Shown here piece after piece: positions 6,231 to 9,971 of a stretch of DNA of 9,971 bases. Positions within the stretch are counted from its first letter, which is position 1; each line of letters opens with the position of its first letter. A program made the position numbers and the translations under genes. The notes under the pieces were generated by a model that was not told where the DNA came from, searched no databases, and worked only from the letters and a program-made list of their open reading frames with translations. This stretch comes from DATKXU01 sp035528905 (GTDB lineage: Bacteria > Armatimonadota > UBA5829 > DTJY01). Where the stretch lies: assembly GCA_035528905.1 (NCBI GenBank), contig DATKXU010000094.1, forward strand, positions 1-9,971, read 5' to 3'.

Positions 6231-6866
6231 GGCCCAGAGCATTCCCCGCCTTACGATTTCCTTCACCTCGGCTGCATCGAAGTCCTTCGCGGCGTGGCCG
6301 AGCGAGGTGTAGAAGACTCGCCCTTCGCCGTACATGCGCTTCCAGACGACGGGCATGACGCATCCCTCGATCCATGGAACATGCTCGCCGCCGAAGGTCA
6401 TGGTGGCCAGAACCTCATTTGAGGGATCAACGTGCATGTAGTACTGCTCGGACAGCATCTTGAAATCGCTGATTCCGGCGACGATGGGATCGTTCGGCTT
6501 GGTGATTTTGACCATGTACTCGACGATGTCGCCGGGATGCTCGACCCATTGGCCGCCGACCATGAACTGATAGCCCGTGTTGTTGCGGAAGGAGTCGCCC
6601 ATGCCGCCGTGCCAGCCGGCGATGCCGACTCCGCTCTTCACCGCTTCCAGCAGTCCTCTCTCCTGCTCGCCGGTGATGCTTCCCATCGTCCAGACCGGGA
6701 CGACGAGGCTGAGGGACTTCATCCTGGCCTCGTCGAGATAGACGTCCAGCGTGTCGGCAATCTCGACCTCGAAGCCTTCGCTCTCCAATACCGGCGCGAA
6801 AACCTCGACACACTGCTTCGGCTCGTGACCTTCCCAGCCGCCCCAGACCATCAGCGCTGACTTCAT
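6222..6866 (-). CDS. ThuA-like domain protein
   Basis: A 214-aa protein covering one ThuA-like (trehalose-utilisation type) domain of the glutamine-amidotransferase-like fold. The biochemical role of the family is poorly defined; members occur in sugar catabolic clusters. Visible landmarks: an N-terminal strand and turn MVWGGWEGHEP (residues 6-16), GIAGWHGGMGDSF (81-93), GGQWVEHPG (104-112), EQYYMH (140-145) and the C-terminal PVVWKRMYGEGRVFYTSLGH (172-191), which is characteristic of ThuA. No signal peptide or membrane segment is seen, so it is likely cytoplasmic. A GGAGG at 6873-6877, six bases upstream, supports the ATG at 6866. It lies 82 bp downstream of the GH30 gene on the same strand and is probably in its operon, which suggests a role with glycosides. 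It is named by domain only; no specific reaction is claimed. Confidence 0.88.
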   Translation of the reverse strand: MKSALMVWGGWEGHEPKQCVEVFAPVLESEGFEVEIADTLDVYLDEARMKSLSLVVPVWTMGSITGEQERGLLEAVKSGVGIAGWHGGMGDSFRNNTGYQFMVGGQWVEHPGDIVEYMVKITKPNDPIVAGISDFKMLSEQYYMHVDPSNEVLATMTFGGEHVPWIEGCVMPVVWKRMYGEGRVFYTSLGHAAKDFDAAEVKEIVRRGMLWASR

Positions 6867-6923
6867 GCTCTGCCTCCGTTTCGATATGGGATGCTCCGCC
6901 GCCGCGGATAACCGAATCCCAAT

Positions 6924-6952
6924 GTAGGGGCAGGTCTCAGACCTGCCCCTAC
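6924..6952. repeat. Perfect 14-bp inverted repeat at the GH30 stop codon
   Basis: GTAGGGGCAGGTCT (6924-6937) and AGACCTGCCCCTAC (6939-6952) are exact inverted copies around a single C. The GH30 stop codon TAG (6949-6951, minus strand) is part of the right arm. The transcript from GH30 would form a hairpin of roughly 13 bp right at the stop, but no U-run follows, so it is not a standard terminator. It could stabilise the GH30 mRNA 3' end and lower expression of the ThuA-like gene, or be a dispersed palindromic element that inserted here. Confidence 0.7.
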
Positions 6953-8262
6953 CAAATTGCGGTGACTATACCGTGCGCGGGGAGCCGGAGCCTGAAGCCC
7001 TCGCCTGACGCCGAAATGGAGGCTTCCACATCGTCCTCTCCCCTGTTTATGGCAACCAGAATCGTCCTGCCATCGGCATCCACGAATCCGGTCGCCAGCG
7101 CCTTATCAGCGTTGACGCCGACCCGCTTCGCGCCCGGACGGACGAACTTGCTGAAATGGGCCATGTAGTAGTACTCGCCTTCGAAAGCGATATCGCCGGT
7201 CTCCTCGTTGACGATCACCAGGGCATCCTGCGCCCATGTGTCGTGGCTCGGCCCGCCGCTCTCGTTCAAGATGGAGTTCCAGTAGATCCAGCTCGCGCAC
7301 CAGTTGTTTACGTCGTTGACCATCTGCCAGCCGAAGTTCTCGCCGTCCTTGAAGCTGTAGTTGGGGATATGGCCGTGGCTCATCTCTGTGAACAGGATGA
7401 CCTTGTCCGGGTGGGCATCATGGATCTTCTGAATGTTATCGAACAAAGCCAAGTCGTAGCCGTGTATCGCCGTGCCGTATAGGTACTTCGCCGCGTCGGG
7501 GTCGTTCAGCACCTTCACCGGATACTCCCAGTTATCGCGGTTGTGGTCGTACATCAGAATCTTCGTGGTGATCCCCTCGCGCTCGAACGCCGGCCCTAGA
7601 TGGTTCTTCACGAACTCCGTCGTCTGCTCTACAGACCAGATCATGGAGTCGAATGTCTGGGCCACTCCGACCTCGTTCTGTACCGTGACGTATTCGATGG
7701 GGATGCCTTCGTCGGCGTAGGCCTTGATGTACTTCACGAAATACTCGGCATACGCCGGATAGCACTCGGGCTTGAGCTCGCCGCCGTGCTCCCGGTCGTT
7801 GTTCGTCTTCATCCAGGCCGGCGCCGACCACGGCGACGCGAGCAGCTTGAAGTTCGGGTTGATCTGCTTCGCCGCCTTGATGTAGGGAATGAGGTACTGC
7901 CGGTCCCGCTCTATGGTGAAATCCCTCAGCTCGAAATCGCCGGGCGTCTCGGCGTAAGAATACGCGTCGAGGCCGAAGTCGCTGCTTCCGATGGGAGTGC
8001 GACAGAGCGTGAAGCCGGCTCCGGACTCCGGGTCGAAGAGCTTCCTCAGAACCCCCTCCTGGATACTGTGCGACAGCTTCCACAGGCAGTGCCACCCGGC
8101 CTCGTTGAACGATCCGCCGAATCCCTCCATCGTTTGAAAGGTCTTGCTCGGATCGAGGGCGATATCAGCAGGCCCTTTCGCAGCCGATGTCCGAGCCTCT
8201 CCTCGTTCGAGCCTGTCCCCGGCCAGCGAGCTGGTCCAGGTCAGCACTGTCTTTCCCGCCAT
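6949..8262 (-). CDS. Glycoside hydrolase family 30 protein
   Basis: A 437-aa (beta/alpha)8-barrel retaining glycosidase related to glucosylceramidase and bacterial beta-1,6-glucanase, beta-glucosidase and beta-xylosidase. Seen here: GFGGSFNEAG (residues 47-56), LLASPWSAPAWMK (140-152), the acid/base glutamate E197 in VTVQNEVGV (192-200) and the nucleophile E293 in ILFTEMSHG (289-297). A C-terminal beta domain starts near YYYMAHFSKFVRPGAKRVG (364-382). The proline often found after the acid/base glutamate is valine here. No signal peptide is visible, so the substrate is probably an imported glycoside or short oligosaccharide. The frame opens at an ATG at 8283, but GGAGG at 8268-8272 lies 5 bp from the ATG at 8262, which gives MAGKTVLTWTSS and is preferred. 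It is followed by the ThuA-like gene. No transporter or regulator is in view. Family is firm; the substrate is unknown. Confidence 0.92.
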   Translation of the reverse strand: MAGKTVLTWTSSLAGDRLERGEARTSAAKGPADIALDPSKTFQTMEGFGGSFNEAGWHCLWKLSHSIQEGVLRKLFDPESGAGFTLCRTPIGSSDFGLDAYSYAETPGDFELRDFTIERDRQYLIPYIKAAKQINPNFKLLASPWSAPAWMKTNNDREHGGELKPECYPAYAEYFVKYIKAYADEGIPIEYVTVQNEVGVAQTFDSMIWSVEQTTEFVKNHLGPAFEREGITTKILMYDHNRDNWEYPVKVLNDPDAAKYLYGTAIHGYDLALFDNIQKIHDAHPDKVILFTEMSHGHIPNYSFKDGENFGWQMVNDVNNWCASWIYWNSILNESGGPSHDTWAQDALVIVNEETGDIAFEGEYYYMAHFSKFVRPGAKRVGVNADKALATGFVDADGRTILVAINRGEDDVEASISASGEGFRLRLPAHGIVTAIW

Positions 8263-8265
8263 TTC

Positions 8266-8273
8266 TTCCTCCC
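8266..8273 (-). promoter_or_regulatory. Ribosome-binding site deciding the GH30 start
   Basis: GGGAGGAA on the minus strand lies between two in-frame ATGs (8283 and 8262). Its core GGAGG is 5 nt from the ATG at 8262, so it can serve only that start. The upstream ATG at 8283 has no comparable site. Confidence 0.7.
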
Positions 8274-8288
8274 GATGGTTCATCTAAA

Positions 8289-8303
8289 GTGCGCGGCACG
8301 CAC
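8289..8303 (-). promoter_or_regulatory. Operator-like dyad at the GH30 transcription start
   Basis: GTGCG (8289-8293) and CGCAC (8299-8303) are perfect inverted repeats around 5 bases. They abut the -10 box (8304-8309) and span the expected transcription start near 8297. A dyad here is in the right place for a repressor of the GH30-ThuA operon, or would form a hairpin at the mRNA 5' end. The arms are short, so this may be chance. Confidence 0.3.
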
Positions 8304-8313
8304 ATTGTAGCAA
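8304..8313 (-). promoter_or_regulatory. Extended -10 promoter of the GH30-ThuA operon
   Basis: TTGCTACAAT on the minus strand contains TGC plus TACAAT, an extended -10 element with 5 of 6 consensus bases in the hexamer. No convincing -35 box lies 16-18 bp upstream. The same 10-mer occurs upstream of mutS2 (4005-4014) in the same orientation. Expected transcription start is near 8297, giving a leader of about 35 nt before the ATG at 8262. Confidence 0.5.
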
Positions 8314-8338
8314 TTTGGCGGCGTATGGTCGAATTTCC

Positions 8339-8507
8339 TGCGGGCGGGGAAAACATTCCGGATTGCGGGCTGGGCTGATTGAGAGCAAAGTCCTGCCGGA
8401 CTGATGCGGGCTTAACCCGGAGGGTTTCGCTCAAGGTTAGCCCAGGAGTTTATTCCTGGGTGGTCTGCGGGCTTTGTCAAAACTTGCGGGATGCAAGCGG
8501 GATGCAA
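8339..8507 (+). promoter_or_regulatory. Iterated TGCGGG motifs and 11-bp tandem duplication upstream of the phosphofructokinase gene
   Basis: TGCGGG starts at 8339, 8364, 8405, 8466 and 8485, and a variant AGCGGG at 8496, all on the plus strand. The last two belong to a perfect tandem duplication of GCGGGATGCAA (8486-8496 and 8497-8507), one helical turn apart, ending directly at the TATAAT box at 8508. The copies at 8405 and 8466 share nine bases, TGCGGGCTT. The arrangement suggests binding sites for a regulator of the downstream gene; the sequences are certain, the function is inferred. Confidence 0.4.
8405..8474. repeat. Two-hairpin element bounded by 9-bp direct repeats
   Basis: TGCGGGCTT occurs at 8405-8413 and 8466-8474. 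The 52 bp between contain two hairpins: AACCC-GGA-GGGTT (8414-8426) and CCCAGGA-GTTTAT-TCCTGGG (8441-8460). The layout looks like a small palindromic insertion with a 9-bp target duplication, though the element ends show no terminal inverted repeat. Comparable two-hairpin spacer elements with a TAGCCCAGG...CCTGGGT stem are familiar to me from Planctomycetota- and Armatimonadota-like genomes, an unverified recollection. No U-run follows either hairpin. A further small hairpin (AGTCC/GGACT, 8389-8402) lies just upstream. Confidence 0.45.
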
Positions 8508-8513
8508 TATAAT
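8484..8513 (+). promoter_or_regulatory. Predicted promoter of the phosphofructokinase gene
   Basis: A perfect consensus -10 box TATAAT (8508-8513) lies 18 bp downstream of a weak -35 candidate TTGCGG (8484-8489). The spacer is the tandem duplication GCGGGATGCAA. Expected start is near 8520, giving a leader of about 50 nt. The weak -35 beside iterated motifs suggests dependence on an activator or blocking by a repressor. Confidence 0.6.
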
Positions 8514-8570
8514 AAGGTGATTTCCACATCGGAGGTCTTTTGCGTTCAACGGAGGGTGGGAAGAGGAGCT

Positions 8571-9971
8571 ATGGCGACGGAGATATCCAATCTGGAAGGA
8601 GCGCGCAGGGCATATCGGCCCAAGCTGCCCAAGGCGCTCCGCTCGAAAAACGTCAAGATCGAGCTCGGAGCGCCGACTCAGCCGGCGACCGATCGGGAAG
8701 AGATCGAGAGCCTCTTCCCGAACACCTACGGCCAGCCCATCGTGAAGATAGTCGAGGACGGCGGCAACCTCAGCACAGCGCCGTTGAAGGTGGGCGTGGT
8801 TCTGTCCGGCGGCCAGGCGCCGGGCGGGCACAACGTGATCGCCGGACTCTTCGACGCCCTCAAGGCCGCAAACAAGGACAGCACGTTGTACGGCTTCCTC
8901 AAAGGCCCGGGCGGCGTGATTGACTGCGAGTGCAAAGAGCTGACCGCTGACATCATTGACGAGTACCGGAACACGGGCGGCTTCGACATGATTATGAGCG
9001 GCCGCGATAAGATCGAGAGCACCGAGCATCTGGACGGCTGCTGCAGGAACTTCGAGGAGCTGGGACTCGACGGCCTGGTGATTATCGGCGGCGACGACTC
9101 GAACACCAATGCCGCAGTCCTTGCCGAGTACCTTACAGCCAGGGGGTCGAAGACCAGCATAATCGGCGTTCCCAAAACGATTGACGGCGACATGAAGAAC
9201 GAGCGCATCGAGGCGTCGTTCGGCTTCGACACGGCGTCGAAGCTCTATTCGGAGCTGATCGGCAACATCTGCCGCGATGCGACTTCCGCCGTCAAGTACT
9301 GGCACTTCATCCGCTTGATGGGCCGGGCCGCCAGCCACGTGACCCTGGAGTGCGCGCTGCAGACCCATCCGAATATCGCGCTGATTTCGGAAGAGGTTCA
9401 GGCGAAAGGCACAACCCTCGAAGAGATCGTGGATTACATAGTTGATGTGGTCGTGAAGCGCGCCGAGGCAGGCAGGAACTACGGCATCCTGCTGGTTCCC
9501 GAGGGGCTGGTGGAGTTCATCTCGGACATCAAGGTCATGATTGACGAGCTCAGCGCGATCCTGGGCAAGGACGAGGATTACATCCGCGACCTGCCGGACC
9601 ACTCCGAGCGGGTTCAGTATCTGAGCACCGAACTGGGCGAGGCAAGCGCGAAGGTGTACAACTCCCTGCCGGAGGACATCCAGGAGGTGCTTCTGCGGCG
9701 TGACAGCCACGGGAACGTCCCGCTCTCGCAGGTTGAGACCGAGCGGCTCTTGATTGATCTGGTCTCCGACAGGATCAGGTTCCTGAAGGCTCACGGCGGC
9801 AAGGACTTCGTAGAGTTCAGCTCGCTCTCCCATTTCTTCGGCTACGAGGGCCGTTGCGCCGCTCCGTCGAACTACGATGCGGACTACACCTACTCGCTGG
9901 GCTATGCGGCCGCGCAGCTTATCCGGGCCGGCTTGACCGGATACACCGTCAGCATCCGAAACACCACCAAG
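8571..9971 (+). CDS. Pyrophosphate-dependent 6-phosphofructokinase, long form, partial
   Basis: The first 467 codons of a long PFK-family enzyme, cut by the right edge; the family is usually about 550 aa. It would phosphorylate fructose 6-phosphate reversibly with PPi in cytoplasmic glycolysis and gluconeogenesis. Motifs: VVLSGGQAPGGHN (residues 76-88), GGDDSNTNA (173-181), PKTIDGDMKN (201-210) with catalytic D205, and MGRAASH (250-256). D176 and K202 replace the two glycines found in ATP-dependent enzymes (GGDGS and PGTID), the known signature of PPi use. The N-terminal extension and large insert resemble plant PFP-beta and spirochaete or chlamydial enzymes. The ATG follows AAGAGGAG (8561-8568) at a tight 2-nt spacing. 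Another GGAGG at 8531-8535 precedes a TTG at 8540 that is out of frame. The start is therefore likely but not certain. The gene diverges from GH30. Confidence 0.93.
   Translation, partial: MATEISNLEGARRAYRPKLPKALRSKNVKIELGAPTQPATDREEIESLFPNTYGQPIVKIVEDGGNLSTAPLKVGVVLSGGQAPGGHNVIAGLFDALKAANKDSTLYGFLKGPGGVIDCECKELTADIIDEYRNTGGFDMIMSGRDKIESTEHLDGCCRNFEELGLDGLVIIGGDDSNTNAAVLAEYLTARGSKTSIIGVPKTIDGDMKNERIEASFGFDTASKLYSELIGNICRDATSAVKYWHFIRLMGRAASHVTLECALQTHPNIALISEEVQAKGTTLEEIVDYIVDVVVKRAEAGRNYGILLVPEGLVEFISDIKVMIDELSAILGKDEDYIRDLPDHSERVQYLSTELGEASAKVYNSLPEDIQEVLLRRDSHGNVPLSQVETERLLIDLVSDRIRFLKAHGGKDFVEFSSLSHFFGYEGRCAAPSNYDADYTYSLGYAAAQLIRAGLTGYTVSIRNTTK

Noticed and set aside
6924..6952. Intrinsic terminator after the GH30 gene
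   Set aside because: The stem is strong but no T-run follows on either strand.
7600..8310. A 236-codon plus-strand frame opposite the GH30 gene
   Set aside because: It has no domain and no ribosome-binding context, and it overlaps the conserved GH30 N-terminal region in antisense.
8540..8923. Small gene starting at the TTG at 8540 behind GGAGG
   Set aside because: The product is arginine- and glycine-rich with no family resemblance and overlaps the phosphofructokinase N-terminus in another frame. The GGAGG is probably chance or part of the leader.
8412..9833. A 473-codon open frame on the minus strand opposite the phosphofructokinase gene
   Set aside because: It is antisense to a gene with complete PFK motifs, shows no recognisable domain, and is explained by codon bias in GC-rich DNA keeping the opposite frame open.

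Overview
The window is a GC-rich bacterial chromosomal segment of ordinary metabolic genes, densely packed and separated by short spacers that are unusually rich in palindromes. No phage, plasmid, CRISPR, transposase, rRNA or tRNA gene was seen. The gene set combines split transketolase, MetX-MetW, MutS2, a long-form pyrophosphate-dependent phosphofructokinase, an intracellular GH30 glycosidase and a ThuA-like protein. This would fit an environmental heterotroph of a phylum such as Armatimonadota, Planctomycetota or a neighbour. That placement is an inference from gene content and spacer style, not a demonstrated assignment.

Left block, minus strand (1-3995): mutS2, transketolase N-terminal half, cytidine deaminase cdd, then the transketolase C-terminal half, which runs off the left edge. 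mutS2 and tktN overlap or abut at the stop/start, and the later gaps are 69 and 61 bp, so one transcript is likely. The unusual point is that cdd sits between the two halves of transketolase.

Divergent spacer (3996-4380): it carries a predicted promoter on each strand, a 155-bp interrupted inverted repeat, a 64-bp segment that folds into an exactly contiguous four-helix cloverleaf inside that repeat, and a stable hairpin in the predicted metX leader.

Middle block, plus strand (4381-6186): metX and metW, 3 bp apart, are the acyl-homoserine entry point to methionine synthesis. They converge on the next block across a short degenerate tandem repeat that contains both stop codons.

Right block, minus strand (6222-8262): a GH30-family glycoside hydrolase followed by a ThuA-domain protein, probably a small intracellular sugar-processing operon. 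A perfect 14-bp inverted repeat between them contributes the GH30 stop codon.

Right spacer and right edge (8263-9971): this second divergent spacer holds a GH30 promoter, a two-hairpin element bounded by 9-bp direct repeats, repeated TGCGGG motifs, a perfect 11-bp tandem duplication and a consensus TATAAT box. It leads into a PPi-type phosphofructokinase gene cut off at the right edge. With transketolase and the nucleoside salvage enzyme, this gives a picture of sugar-phosphate metabolism that uses pyrophosphate in glycolysis.

No clearly new multi-gene system is present. The most interesting unexplained signal is the structured non-coding DNA in the spacers, above all 4064-4218.
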